Numbered from the stretch's first letter, positions 24,746 through 37,000 are shown. The stretch is 64,000 nucleotides of DNA from Parus major (GCF_001522545.3 NC_031771.1:26855277-26919276), one strand, 5' to 3'. The notes: a model not told the origin generated them from the letters alone. Numbers and translations: made by a program.

Positions 24746-26054
24746 TTTCACATAAAACATTTTCAATAAAATATTTGTAAGTGAAAACACATGACTTTTG
24801 TTTTTTTGGGTTAATAGATGAAACAAAATGTTCCACCAACCTACTTTTGTAGGTCTCTTTTCAGGAAATCTCTATATATGATCACTTTAGGAAGATCTCT
24901 TTAGTTGAAATTACAAGGGAAAACAACAGAATTACTTGTATTGTTATCTTAAACATGAAGATTTTAACCCAGCCCATTGCACAGCACTAATCTTGGTATG
25001 TGGTGTGAGACTTGCTGCCATCTCATCCAAACTGGTAAATGCTAGTTTGGAACTGACCTCTCTGTTACAGAGCAAGGAGCTCAAGGTGAAAGGCTCCCTG
25101 CGGACAAAGGTGACTCCAGCAGCCAAAGTGCCCTGCATTTTCCAGCATTCCACAGTGAGTCTGGCTTTACAAGAAATGGTCTTCCTGAAAAGCAGATGAC
25201 TTTTCAGACTCTAAACTCGTGACATTTCCCTTACAGAAATATTTCCCTCTTATGCAGCCTGTGGAAACTTTAAGTTTCCGTGTGCTCAGCAGTGCAGCTC
25301 CAGTCCCCAGGAGACGATTGCAGCCCTCAAAGGACAGACAATAGCAAACCACGACAAACATTACCCCAGACCCATCCTTCACCACTCCCTCTCCCATAGG
25401 GAGGAAGCCTCCAAGGGGAAGAGCACTGATTTATGAAAACCACTTGGGCAGGGCCCAGTAAGTCTTATTCCCACTTGTATTAATGAAGTTGTCAGTGGTG
25501 CCTCCTCCAGCCACCCAGGTTTTTATGGTGCCTGGGGGAAAGCCCACTACCATCAGCTGCCCTGCTTACAGTGCTTCTCCAGAAAAGCCCACTGGGGCCC
25601 TGGGAGATACATTTGTTGGTCTGTGGTGGAGTGTGACATGTGTCCCTGGGATCCAGTAACCAGTACCTGTTTGCCAGAGAGTGACCCACCTCTGAACAGG
25701 TATTTTACTTGCAAGAAACGTGGCATTCACAAAGCAGTAGCTAAAGGCAGTGTGCTAATAACTACCATAGCTGCCTTTTAACAGGGCTCTAGTCACCAGG
25801 GAACATAGACTAATTTGCTGTAATTGGTTTAATATGTTTAGTCTGAGCAAAATATTTTCAGCCCAATAGAATTCTGAGAAATCCCATGTCAGTTTTAATT
25901 GTGAGAGGGTTATGGATGGCAGCACCAGAGATGCCCTAGGGCCAGGGGGTGCAGGTCTCTACTGGTTTCCTCCAGGCAGGGCACAGCCTCCTTTGGGCCT
26001 GCCCCAAGGCACCCTAGTTGGGGTCTGACTTTGCTGCTCTGGGAAACAAAGTCT
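24746..26054. other. unique sequence with one weak exon candidate
   Basis: At 25071-25154, a fair acceptor (CTGACCTCTCTGTTACAG) and a donor (GTGAGT at 25155-25160) flank 84 bases, or 28 codons, open in one frame (SKELKVKGSLRTKVTPAAKV and eight more residues). I do not recognise the peptide. The stretch otherwise holds chance frames only. Confidence 0.3.
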
Positions 26055-26073
26055 TCCCTCCCTTTCTTCTTCT

Positions 26074-26111
<38 letters not shown>

Positions 26112-26192
26112 CTCCCTTTTTTTTTTTTTTTTTTTTTTTATCCTTTTGTTATCCTTTTTTATTTTTTTCTTTCTTTCTTCTTTATTTTTTAC
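26055..26192. repeat. poly-T / pyrimidine tract
   Basis: A CTT-rich lead-in is followed by a run of 34 T (26076-26109) and a second run of 23 T (26117-26139), then more T-rich sequence with short interruptions. It is a simple repeat. The polar open frames through it (runs of F on one strand, K on the other) are artefacts. CR1 elements do not leave poly-A tails, so CR1 does not explain it. It could be a decayed poly-A tail of an inserted transcript lying on the minus strand, but no such body is recognised. Confidence 0.93.
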
Positions 26193-28102
26193 ACAATCAG
26201 AATAATAAATAAATGCCTGAATATCAGTGGCAATTTCTAAGCAAGTAGGCCAGATGAGTTTAGGTCTTGAAAACCCTACACACGGCCTGCCTGAGTCTGT
26301 GCAAGACTTCCACATACCCTTTCATGAGACACACAAGGATTTGCATGTGAGGTGCTCACTGCTTGTCATCTCCCTCTGAATGCAGCTGATAGTGACTCCA
26401 AAATATCACTGTCACCACTTCTGGGCAACCAGGAAGGTCTGGACTCAGGAGTGGGGAATTTCTTTCTGCAGAGACAGATGACTTAAGACAGATACAAGGT
26501 ACCATAACCCCATCAAATTTATTTTGAAGTGTGTACATTCCTGAACAAGTATATTAGATGGCATAAGTAATGAGAGCTTAATAGTTCACAGATGATGTGC
26601 TCACACACACTTTGCAAGCTCCAGCAGGCAGCTGTAGCCAAGTCCCCGGTTTCTGTCCCTGACTCTGCTTTCCTCAAACATTGCTCCAAGTGCATAAAAG
26701 TGCCAAGTCCTTCAGCCATTCCCCTCTTCCTTTTGGCCTTGGAACTCTGTGATGTGAAATTAAATCCAACTGAACGACCAGCAAAGCCTGTTTTTTGGTT
26801 TTTTGGTTTTTTTTTTGTATTTTTTTGTTTTTTTCTTTTTTAATTCTGGGGCTGTTGACAGCAGATGCTCAGGTTAAAAGTTGTTAACCATCTTTATCGG
26901 TTAAATGAGCTTACTTCTGTGTGGGAACAAAAATAATCCACTATTATTTTCATATCTATTACTTTGGCCATGTCATATAAAGCCAGACTCTATTCTTTGT
27001 GGCTCTGACATATAAAATTGCCAGCAATGATGTTATAAATAAAGAGAAGTTGATCCCAGATTTTACCTGCACAGAATTTACAAAGTCAGGTTGCCTTTGA
27101 AACAATTCTCCTGTTCAAAAAACTACTTGAAACATGATTTTACACATATTTACACTGGTTTGACACAAGCTTACCTTCACTGAACTTAGTGATGCCCTTT
27201 GATTTATTTCAGCCTTGCTAGGAGAGATCAGCTTAGCCCATTAGGTCTGCAGGCACATATTGTAAATCCAACAGCAAAAAAAACCAAACCCCAACAAACC
27301 AAAAAACAGACAGCAAAACATACCACAATTTTGGTGGGTTTTTCCCATGCACAATAGCAATCAGAAGCCTATGAGCAACTACCATGCTGCCCAAACACAC
27401 AGCAGTGATGGCTCATTTCAGATGCCTGGTGTTATCTGAGGGAGTGCTATGGCACACCTTAGGTATGGGTTCCAGGTACAGCCGCGCAGCAGAGGGACAC
27501 CCAACCCTCCCATCTTCCCTAAGTTCCACTTGTTTCCAACAACTTTGGTGAGAGAGCATACACAAACCTTGCCCCAACTCCACTCACAGTTCCTGGGAGA
27601 TCAGCACTGCTAACACAGAAACAAACAACTCTTCTTCTCTTCCAACATCCTGGACCTAATAATCACTGTAATTAAAAAATCGTTTAACATTGAAAGTTAC
27701 AGTGATATGCCAAAAAACAAAACAAAACCAAACATAAAATTTGCACCAAGACAGAGAGTAAACTATTGTCTCCAGATTTCAGATATTGGTTCTTCGGGTT
27801 TTTTTTGAAAACAGCTGTGTCACCCAGGGTGCTGGTGTGGAAAGTCAGCTGGCCCTGCCCTCTGCACCAGAACAGGTTTATCGGCCTGTGCCAAGTGGGA
27901 AGGTCCAGCTTCTCTCTGTGTTTGACTCCTACCAGTAAATGGCATTAATGATGTTTTCTGAGCAAGCTGAAAATTTTCTTGGGTTGATGCTTCAAGTTTT
28001 AGCTTTCATATTTTTCCCTAGGTGTGTAGTTTTGAGCTTCATATTAAGTGTTAGTGAGCTCTCTTCACAGGGTAGGTAGACAAAACAATTCCTTTTCTGG
28101 CT
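26193..28102. other. unique and low-complexity sequence, no gene
   Basis: A T-rich tract with GGTTTTTT repeats lies at about 26790-26842. A/C-rich low-complexity tracts lie at about 27277-27330 and 27710-27740. No coding or RNA feature is recognised. Confidence 0.5.
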
Positions 28103-28423
28103 TGATACCAAGGACAATCATTACAAGTTTCAGGCCCAAAAGCATAAAGAACAGTGAACTGAAGAGAAGAAACAAGAAGGATGGGACTTCGTAACCTGAA
28201 GTAGTGATTCAACAATTAACCCTGATATGCAGGTGTACCAAAACTTATAAAAGTGTGAGACCTTGTGAGCAGTTGTCCATTTTTGTGACCATTTTGGGTC
28301 CATCTTGGGTGTAGACCTGGCCAGGCTCCTGTACTGCCCAAGGTGTGTCCTTTAAGGCCTTTCAATAAATACCTACTTTATTCTTAACTCTGTCTAGCAT
28401 CTATTCTAGGTCAGCCTTCTCCA
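28103..28423 (+). mobile_element. solo LTR of an endogenous retrovirus
   Basis: The segment has LTR architecture. A TATA-like box (TTATAAAAG at 28245-28253) is followed about 115 bases later by a polyadenylation signal (AATAAA at 28364-28369) and a pyrimidine-rich, U5-like stretch. Proposed ends are TG at 28103 and CA at 28423, flanked on both sides by GGCT (28099-28102 and 28424-28427), a plausible 4-bp target-site duplication. No gag, pol or env sequence adjoins it, so it would be a solo LTR left by recombination between two LTRs. The exact ends are my choice and the family is not certain; an ERVL- or ERV1-like avian family is possible. Confidence 0.6.
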
Positions 28424-28427
28424 GGCT

Positions 28428-29954
28428 TCTGAATGAATACTGCAAGATTTGCATCGAAGCTTCCACAGCCATTTGTAAATCAGTGTAAAACTTTGTGCTG
28501 TAGGTGTTCAGGAAACTGAAAAGCATTCGGGGGCTCTTAAACACTGATGAACACTCAACATACTAGGAAAATCATGGTAAACCCTTCAGCAGTGCCTGCA
28601 AACAGCCCAGCTCCTTCCCTGCTCATTTCAGCAGTCCTTTACATCCTTAGCTTAGACTTTTAAAAACTGTCCTAACATTCCTTGCTGCCCACAATGTTCC
28701 AAAGGAAGAACTTCAGGGGGAATACAAATGTCAGACATAGGTATGAACCTTTGCTCCTGTTCTTCTTTTTGTTCCTCCACAGAGTACCTTGTGAAAGGGA
28801 ATCTGGAATATTCAGCATTGGAAAAAAATTGGATTTCTGTTCAGTGTTCAATAATTTATGGTGGTGAAGGTCTGTACCATTTTTATTCTATGTCTGAATA
28901 TAATTACTTTCATGGGAAGAATGCACATGCTTTCAACATCTTTGTAAATTCAATTCATAGTCTATTAAAAGTCATCTTGATATACAAAATCTCAAAACTT
29001 GGAAACCCCAAAAAAACTCAAAACAAGACAAGTCTCTCAAGTGGGCTCTGAACTGGCAAAAACCAGAGATAAATATTTCCCTTTCCTTCTTCATTTCAAC
29101 CTAAAGGATGCTTTGAAAGGCTGAGTTTCACTATCCTTAGTGAGCATAAAAGTGAGCTATTAAATAGACAAATGCTGCTCTTTACTTAAAAAAAGGTAGA
29201 CAAAGCATGCAATATTTTCCTGGGCTATTTCTTTTAAGTCAATATTCAGTCTGGACATGAGCTGTTTTTGTCAATTAATACTGAGATTGTAGGCTAAGTT
29301 TTACATATCTGAATGCACAAGTCTAGGGGGGATGCTCCAGCAAGGAAGGCAGAAAGCAAACATGGGCTCGGAGGGAGAATTTTTCTGAGTCAGACTTAAA
29401 GTAGCAGAAGTTTAACCAAGTAAGAGGGGTATCCTCACAAACCTTGAAGCGTAATATTAAGAACTGTACATCATAGTGCACTTCATTTTTCATAAAATTC
29501 CTCATTTTGTGGCTATCTGGCAGGCTAAGGACAAATGTGGGGATTCTAACCATGTTTTTCCCTCATTCATTAAGTGTCTTTGCTCAGGTGATGTCTAGAG
29601 TTGAATCATTTCTTATGTCCTCAAGAATGGATGGAACTTTGTTGTTGCCACTAAAATAAATGGATGAGTTTGGTATCTCATAAAAATAAAGTAATGTGTG
29701 GAAATGAATGGTGAAGCAGCCTGACAAATCTTTCTAACAGCAAAATGAACATCAGCTAAAGTGTTTGGGAGATGCCTGTTCTGGATGTTAAAAATGCTGA
29801 CTTCCTCTTCTGTTTGACAGTGACATACAACCAAAATGTTTTCCTGAGACAGCAAAACAACAGAGGAAATTTTAGGCAGAATATTAGGAAAGAAGTTCTA
29901 ATGGTCAGGTCTACTAGTCTGTGGCATATCCAGCCCAGGGAAATGGTGGAGGGT
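28428..29954. other. unique sequence with an isolated strong splice acceptor
   Basis: A long pyrimidine tract ending in TCCTCCACAG at about 28782 makes a strong acceptor. A frame stays open for about 87 codons after it (to 29051), but no consensus donor follows and the peptide is not recognised. The remaining sequence shows nothing identifiable. Confidence 0.35.
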
Positions 29955-29978
29955 TGATTCAATCAATTGATTGAATCA
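29955..29978. repeat. 24-bp perfect palindrome
   Basis: The half-site TGATTCAATCAA is followed directly by its reverse complement with no spacer, giving a 24-base exact palindrome. Each half contains an ATCAAT/ATTGAT core of the type bound by ONECUT- and PBX/HOX-class factors (established knowledge of these motifs), arranged as an inverted pair. It lies in unique sequence, is not part of a repeat family I know, and is longer than chance would predict in 64 kb. Confidence 0.95.
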
Positions 29979-32900
29979 TTTGAAGCTGTATTGAAGTGAA
30001 CACTGGAAAATATGCTGCAAATGAAGAACTACCTTCCACTGATAGATCTCTGACTTCTGTCACTCTTCAAAAAGCCAACATCAGTGTCATTTTGGGAGGG
30101 ATGTGTTGCTGTGTCTGGGGAGCCAAAGCTTCAGGATGCCAGGTTAGTCACACCTGAGAGCAGCCAGAAGGCACCAGGGCCATGTTGTGTGCAAGTGGGC
30201 TCACTGCACTGTGATCATGGGAGTCAGCCTGGAGCTGACACCTGTGCTTGGGAGCAGGCAGCAGCAGCCCTCAGCAGCCCCCAACACACGAGTTCCCTCC
30301 ACCTCACCCACCTGGGTACCACTTGCATGGGACCACAGCACGAAGCTCAGAGCCTCAGGATCAGAGCTGTTCGAGGATTGAGATGGCTTTTGCTTTTAGA
30401 CTGTAGGACTTTTGGCAGAGATTTAGTTTGGTTTTAGGCTTATTAGGTTTATCTGGAGCTGAAGGGCTCATACAACTGTTCACTGTGCATCCAACGAGGA
30501 CACCTTGCTCAAACCAGTAATAAAAACCCAGTACTGTCTGGAGTTTCCAGACTGAAGAACCTTACATTGAAAAGACCCTGTTATGGCTATTCTGAACCTT
30601 GGAGGGTCCCATGCTGCTGGGGGGATCAGCAAAGAGATGAGCTCCCAGAGAAGACACAAGACTGCAAAGGCACTGTGTGTCCTGATGGAAAGTTTGAGGT
30701 TGGGTGGACATGTTCAGACTGGGAATAAAGCAAGCAGTCTGGGAACACTGGGGGAACTGCACAGGCTGTCCTACACCAACCTGATAGAGCAGACAGTGGT
30801 TACCATTGAGGAAAGCAATTAGAGAAAGGGGAAAAAGCACACCCAGCAAGTCCAGAAATCCTACTGTTCGTTAAAAGAAACCATATTAAAAATTATGACA
30901 CCCCATCACATTATTGCTTTTACAGAAAACCTCTTATAGCTTGTGCAAACCCAGTACTGTCTGTTCCCCTGTGGAATAAAAATAGGGAATGAAAAAGACA
31001 GACACATTATATTCCAAAGTTTTCAAGACTGACAGTCGGTTCAGGGATCTGCTAGTTTCCAATCTGCTAGTTAGTTCTCCACACCATCTCTGTGACCCAT
31101 CACTGTCACCCTGAATAACGACACCTCCAGCCTGCAGAAAGTGCCTTGGGGTTTTCACTGGCAAAAATGAATGAAGCACAAAAATATTTTCAATCAGTAC
31201 TGGAACAAACTTCACATTGCACAGCTGCAGTGTAAGTGCCGTCCCCCAGAGACCCTCTAGAATTTGATTAAGGTATACGGAAACTTGACTCATATTTTAT
31301 GGACATTCATTTTCATGATACATTTTTAAAGAGACAGCCTATATTTCCATCCTTTGGAAGAAATTAAGGCTGTTATTTTAAGAGGAATAATATGTTTATA
31401 ACATGCAGCAGACCTTGATGGCAGCTGAAGCAGCAGCATGGGAGCTGTGGCATTAGCTCTGTTTGGTGGGAGAAGCACCATGAACCATTGTAGAAATCAC
31501 AGTGATTTAAGTTTTAATTTTTAAAAAGAAGAATAATCAGGAGAAGAATAAGCAGGAGAAGAAGAACTTTAAAGCTGCCATGGGATGTATACTCCAGAGC
31601 AGAGCTGAGTGTTCAGCATCAGCAGGCAGGGAAGGAAGCAGGGCTACATCCTATACCCACTGACAAAAGCCCAGCCAAAAAGCTGTGATATGCTCTGGGA
31701 CAGAAAATGGCACTGAAGAAGGATGTGGTCCCACCTATCTGCCCAGGAAGAACTTTTGGGCTGACACTTTATCAGACTGGGGGTGAATAAATTAATGAAT
31801 GGAAAAACACATAAAATGGGCTAATTAATAGCAAAGTGGGGTATTGCTTAGCAGAGCACGTCCCCTTTAGGGCCATTCTGTGTGCTGTGAGAACTGCCAG
31901 CATGTGCTGCACTGGCCCCCAAAAAGTGGGGAGCATACAAAAACTGCTCACATGTGGACTTTAACATTTCTGCAGGTTATGGAACTCGCAAGATGCTCCA
32001 GAAACAAAAGCAGGCTCTGCTCCACCTTTTACCTGGGCCCCCAGGGAAGACAGGGAGATTGTTGGGGATTCACACCCCTGGTGACAGCAGAATAAACTCT
32101 GTTGTTTGCAGAAAGATGGCGACTCTGTGAAAGACATATTTGGCTAAAACCTCATTAATGCAGTAGGAACACTCTCCATCTGTTTTTATGTAAATAATTT
32201 CAAAGTGTATGATTTGTGTAATGTATTTTGTTTGAATTAGTTTTCACCAGTGAGATGAGGATAAAGATTTTCTTTTATATTACACAGCTGGTTTTACTTC
32301 TTCTTAGCATCCGATACTTTTATTATTTCTATACAAATTCCTTTACTGCAGGAGATTTATTACTTATAGTAATCTTGCGTGCTGTGAATTTCTTATAGCT
32401 CATTCATTTGGTCTTTCATGTGACTACTCTAGACAGGAGATAGAATGAAAAGGAGGAGATCTAAATCTGGTCAGTTTTATGGAGTGGTTCATCAGGAGTC
32501 ATGCCTGCTGTCTTTTTTACAGTATCCAAGTGTTTATGTACATTGCTCAAATAATGAACTAACTAGTTAACTCAAATAGAGCAGCAGAACCAAATTATTT
32601 AATGCATAAAAATCCCATGGAGATGTTGAAAATTATGAGTCTTCAGAGACAAATACTGTTTTTATTACATAGCCAGACAAGGACCCCTAAACCTACCAGT
32701 GCTAATGCAAATAATAAATAACAAAGAAACCTGCAGGGGCAGTTTCAAAAATGCATTGATATTGAACACAAAACTGCATGTGTCTAGCTGAGAAATTGGT
32801 TGACTACAGCAAAATTTTGTTAAGTGATAGAGCCAATAGCAAATCTCATGTGTTTCCTGGGTTGTTTATCAAAATAGAGAGGATAGGAGGAAGGCAATGA

Positions 32901-32980
32901 TGTACATTCAGATAATTTTATTTTGGTTATTTCAGAAAAAATGTTTTGATGCATTTATTCAGAAACAACACTGCTTTTAT
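29979..32980. other. unique sequence, possible LTR-like end, no gene
   Basis: A GC-richer part at about 30080-30440 gives a 117-codon chance frame. At 31529-31558 there are two near-identical 15-bp AAGAATAAKCAGGAG units. Near 32089 a GAATAAACTCTGTTGTTTGC stretch followed by AAAGATGGCGACTCTGTG resembles the R-U5 part of an LTR, but I could not define a U3, the ends or a target duplication, so it is not called as a mobile element. Confidence 0.35.
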
Positions 32981-33232
32981 AAGAGGTAATGGCTTTAAAC
33001 TGAAAGAGAGCGGGTTTAGACTAGACATTAGGCAGAAATTCTTTACAGTGAGGGTGGTCAGGAACTGGAACAGGTTTTCCTGAGAAGTTGTGGGTGGACA
33101 GTTCATGGACAGGTTAGACAGGGCTTTGAGCAACATGGTCTAATGGAAGGTGTCCCTGCCCACAGCAGGGGAGTTGGAACTAGACAATCTTTAAGGCCTC
33201 TTCCAATGCAAACCATTCTGTGATTCTGTGAT
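32981..33232 (+). mobile_element. CR1 LINE 3' end
   Basis: This is the best-preserved CR1 copy in the window. Its blocks occur in consensus order: AAGAGGTAATGGCTTTAAAC, TTTAGACTAGACATTAGGCA, GGGTGGTCAGGAACTGGAAC, GGGCTTTGAGCAACATGGTC, GGTGTCCCTGCCCACAGCAG, and then the terminal pair of ATTCTGTG octamers at 33215-33230. It is 5' truncated to about 250 bases, has no poly-A tail and no coding capacity, all usual for CR1. The complete octamer end marks the true 3' terminus. Confidence 0.95.
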
Positions 33233-33971
33233 CTTTGCCATAGGATGAGGTGTTTCATGCAGCCCAAAACACGAGCATATGGACTGTGATGTCCTGTCAC
33301 TTCCTTGGCTGAGCTGCTCTTTACACATAACTATGTGGAGGATCAAAGGTCATTGACAGAAGTCATACAGGTTCAAGTTGTGTATACTGAGCCTTCTTTG
33401 TGTAACACTAAATTACTGCTCCTCCACCTAGAGGAATATCCCCACAAGACTATGTTGCCTGCCTTATGAGTCTACTTGATATGTATCAAAATAACATTTG
33501 TAAATGATGTGTGTGAGAGGCTAGGGGGGAAATGTAAATTAAGCATTGCAGAGGTATAGCAGCAGGGCAGCACCACTTAAAACACACTCAAGAGATTAGG
33601 GAGTGTAAGCAATTCCTAAGTATCACCTGCACTGATCTCTACAAATAAGCAAGAGCAGTGAGATAGACAGATAGAGAGAGGCAGACATGACACAGGAATC
33701 TTTTTCATTTCAGTTTGAGCCCTGACTGTGCAGAGGATGGATTTAACAGTGGGAAAGTAAAAGGCTGAGGATGGCAAACTAATGCTTTCTTGCTGAAAGA
33801 TGGAGCCCACAAAGTCTCTATACCACCCATACCGCCCATTTCACGGGCAAAACCCAACTCACTTCATCCCTGAAAGCCTCTGGACTTATTTCTGTATATA
33901 GCCTTTTTGCAGGTTAAAGTATAAATCTGCCTCTGAACCTACAGTAGTCTGGGGAACAATATCTGGCATCT
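33233..33971. other. unique sequence, no recognisable gene
   Basis: Nothing identifiable is present. A short AGATAGACAGATAGAGAGAG-like run lies near 33661-33682. Confidence 0.45.
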
Positions 33972-34080
33972 TACAGAATCAAAGACCTGTTAAGGCTGAA
34001 ACAGACCTCTAAAAATACTAAGATCTCTAAAAATACTAAGATCTCTAAAAATACCAAGATCTCGAACCATTCCAACCCCA
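33972..34080 (-). mobile_element. CR1-like 3' end with internal 18-bp tandem expansion
   Basis: ACAGAATCAAAGACCTGTTA followed by AGGCTGAAACAGACCTCTAA on the plus strand fits the reverse complement of a CR1 3' end. The expected AAGATCAT-type continuation is instead replaced by an 18-base unit (like GATCTCTAAAAATACTAA) repeated about three and a half times at 34004-34075. CR1 resemblance fades after about 34080. Confidence 0.6.
34004..34075. repeat. 18-bp tandem repeat, about 3.5 copies
   Basis: Units start at 34004, 34022, 34040 and 34058. The first three differ by single bases and the last is diverged after its first half. The repeat lies inside the inverted CR1 remnant and probably grew by slippage. 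Confidence 0.9.
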
Positions 34081-37000
34081 ACACATGGGGCACAGGGTCA
34101 CTGAGCATTGTAAGGTGGGCAGCTCCATTTCCACCTTGGGCTACTGTGGGAGCAGTATCAAATCTTATTTAAATCCTCCGTGTGTGGGGGGTACAGAGGG
34201 GATGCAAAGCATGGAATTGACACTGCATCTCAAAAGCCAAGGACTGAAACAGGCTGAGTAAAACCAGTTTTCCCTCATTTCTCTCTTTGGTTTTAAGTGA
34301 ACAGATTGAACACTATTAAGGCAGTCCAGTTAAAGTAAATGGTATAGAGCAGTGTAAAATTCAAGCTATGTCAGAAGGAAATATGCAAAAATTTTTTCTG
34401 GGCATTATCTGTTACATTTGCCTGCTGAAAAGACTTGATGACTAGACTGGATCACTATATAGACATACTGGATGTGACTTTGATTTTCAAAGCTTTTTCA
34501 AAAAAAACCCAACCAAGCAGGCAATTACTGATATACCTTAAAACAATTAAAATAAAAAACAAACCATTATTTCTCATTTTTTTGATAAGAAATGGAGTTC
34601 AACTTGCAGTATCTTTTTGTTTCCTTAACTTACACCGCTAAAAATCTAGTACTTTGAGTTTAAAACAGCCACTGGAGGCCATTGGATCAATAAATAGGTG
34701 GATTTGCCTAATGAGTTACGGCACTCTTGCCACAGGTCTATCATCAAGCTATGTTAGATGTGAATCAAGAAAGGGAAGATGACTTTGTTAACTTACAGCG
34801 TATGTTGCATTATTGTACAACTCCCTTGTTGTGGGGAATATTTTTGATCTCAGCTTCTATCATCTGTTACAGTTAAGGGCAGAAGAAGAAATACACGGGA
34901 CTTCCTGAGGCCTCCTTTGAGCTAGAAGAATAAATCAAGGTATATTTATTTTTTAAGAACTGATTTTGTTTCTTGTCTGCCCTCAGTATTGCCACAAGAA
35001 CGTTGTGATTTCTTCAAATTGTTGTTTTGTCCACCACATTTATCATAGTCCTTATAGGTCTGCTTCTATTCTACAGACAGGTCATTAACCATTGACAGCA
35101 TTTGATAGCTGGTATCCAAAATTCATCCTGTACTCACCAATTGACTCCATCCTCTAAATCATGTGGTGTAAATAACTCCACACTCCAAACTCGGGGAGAG
35201 AGGAAGCAAGCTGCTCCTCCAAACAAGATGATAACTTTCAGTAATAACCTTGACAAGCTGAAGAGTGAGGCAGCATGGGCTGGAGCACCATCTGCTGGCA
35301 TCCTCCCTGCTCACTGCTCCTGCTTTTGGTTGCTCCCTCGCATTCCAGGACACACAGTTTATTGCACCCAGAGGACACGGTGGCCAGGGGTCCTTGCCCA
35401 CCCTTCCTTTTGGAGCACAGGACATGGTAGCAGCCCCAGGGGATGCAGGAAAGGACAGAAGAGTGGGTTTTCTCTTCACCAAAGAGCGGCAGGAGCCCAG
35501 GGGGCTGCAACAGCCCCAGGAGCTGACACTCCATCCTCACACTCTGTGACTGAGCACAGGGGAATCTTGCCACCGCTGCTGGAGTGCCAAACATCTCCAC
35601 AAAAACAGCTGCAAATTGCAGTGTGATCAACTCTCAAACACGTAAGTTTTGGCTTTCTGGGTACTGCTGACCTTGCCTGAGGCCTTCCCTGAGCAGAGTG
35701 GAATAGATGTTTGCAAGGGTGATTGACTGCCAGGAGAATTAAATATGGTTTTGGTTTGTTTTTGGGGTTGGGTTTTTTTTTGGAATTTTTTTTTATTCCC
35801 AGTACATCACCCTGTAAAACATCCTTTCAGTGTCTGGTTTTGTAACTGTCCAAGGACAGTCACATATTTTCCCTTTCCCCACATTAGATGCTGCAAGCTC
35901 AGTTCATGCACGGATTTCTTGCCACAGGCATTCCATAGAGGACAGAAGGGCCCAAGCAGCTGTGGAGGAATCCTGGCTCATGTGGAGGTCTCCACAACTT
36001 GGAGCATCCACAGGTGCCAAAAGAAACTTTTTACATGGCCACATTTTCTATTTAATAGTCACTGGATAAAATACACAAATACACACATACACAGACACAC
36101 GAGGAACAGCAAAGGAGAGATCAGCAAGAATGATCTCAAAAAAGTGACCTATGTGGTCACTCAGAGCACCCTTGAGATACAAAAACCAAGAAAGGGGAAA
36201 GTAACTATCCTGTCATGCAGCATGGAGAAACCACACATTGTTCTCTGTGCCTCTGGGAATAAGACAAAGTATGGAGAGCTCAGTTTGCCAGGAAAATGTT
36301 CAGATTGAAGACCTTCCAACAGGACAGATACTAGAGCATTGCAGCAAGCTGCATGTGGGGTCTCTATGGCCAGGACCAAGTCAGGCTTTTCTCAAGAATG
36401 AGGGAAGAGTAACTGACCTTGTCCCAGTGCACAGGGGTGGATCTTGAAATCCTCTTCCAGCTGTGTCTTCTAGCTTTAGTGTCCTGGGAGCAAATTCATA
36501 CACCCCTGGTGCAGACTCACCCGAAAGAAATACATTTGTCCTCTTAGAAGCACATCTTGGATGTCTGGAGATTAGGGGAAACTATAGATGAAGTTAGGAA
36601 GCAGATGAAAGTGGATGTTCAGAGTTACAGGTTTAAATATAGACAGAAATTAGGATCAAATTCTACTGTAGCCTCTTAAGCATTTTTTCTCCCACTTTGC
36701 AGCTGAACTTTGGTCCTCCCTACCACAGTCTCATGAGTAATATTTATGAAGACTTGGTCAATGTCTAAGCATGCTCAACATCCTAACATTTTAGGGCTGT
36801 ATTATTATGCATGATTCCTCTACACATTCTGAACCTTAAAAGCAAAATATGGCTCAAAAAATTCAGGTGCCATTTTAGATTCCAGCAGGCAGACAGAAAG
36901 TTTGCCACGTTAGAATGGACAATAAGGACCTTGTCTGCATAAAACTGAGAATTCCCATGGTGAACAAGTAGATGTGAGAGGAATGAGAAAACAAGGAAAA

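Noticed and set aside
25959..26315. Lysine-rich (minus) and phenylalanine-rich (plus) frames
   Set aside because: They come from the long T tracts at 26076-26139.
34004..34075. CRISPR-like regular repeats
   Set aside because: The 18-base units abut with no spacers and lie inside a CR1 remnant of an animal genome.
35102..35630. Overlapping frames of 174 (plus) and 130 (minus) codons
   Set aside because: Both strands are open over the same GC-richer patch, which points to low stop-codon density rather than a gene. The translations are not recognised.
35745..36308. Longest open reading frame, 187 codons, plus strand
   Set aside because: It begins in a G/T-rich low-complexity run, crosses a CA-rich run, has no recognisable domain, and one frame of this length is not surprising in 64 kb of vertebrate DNA.
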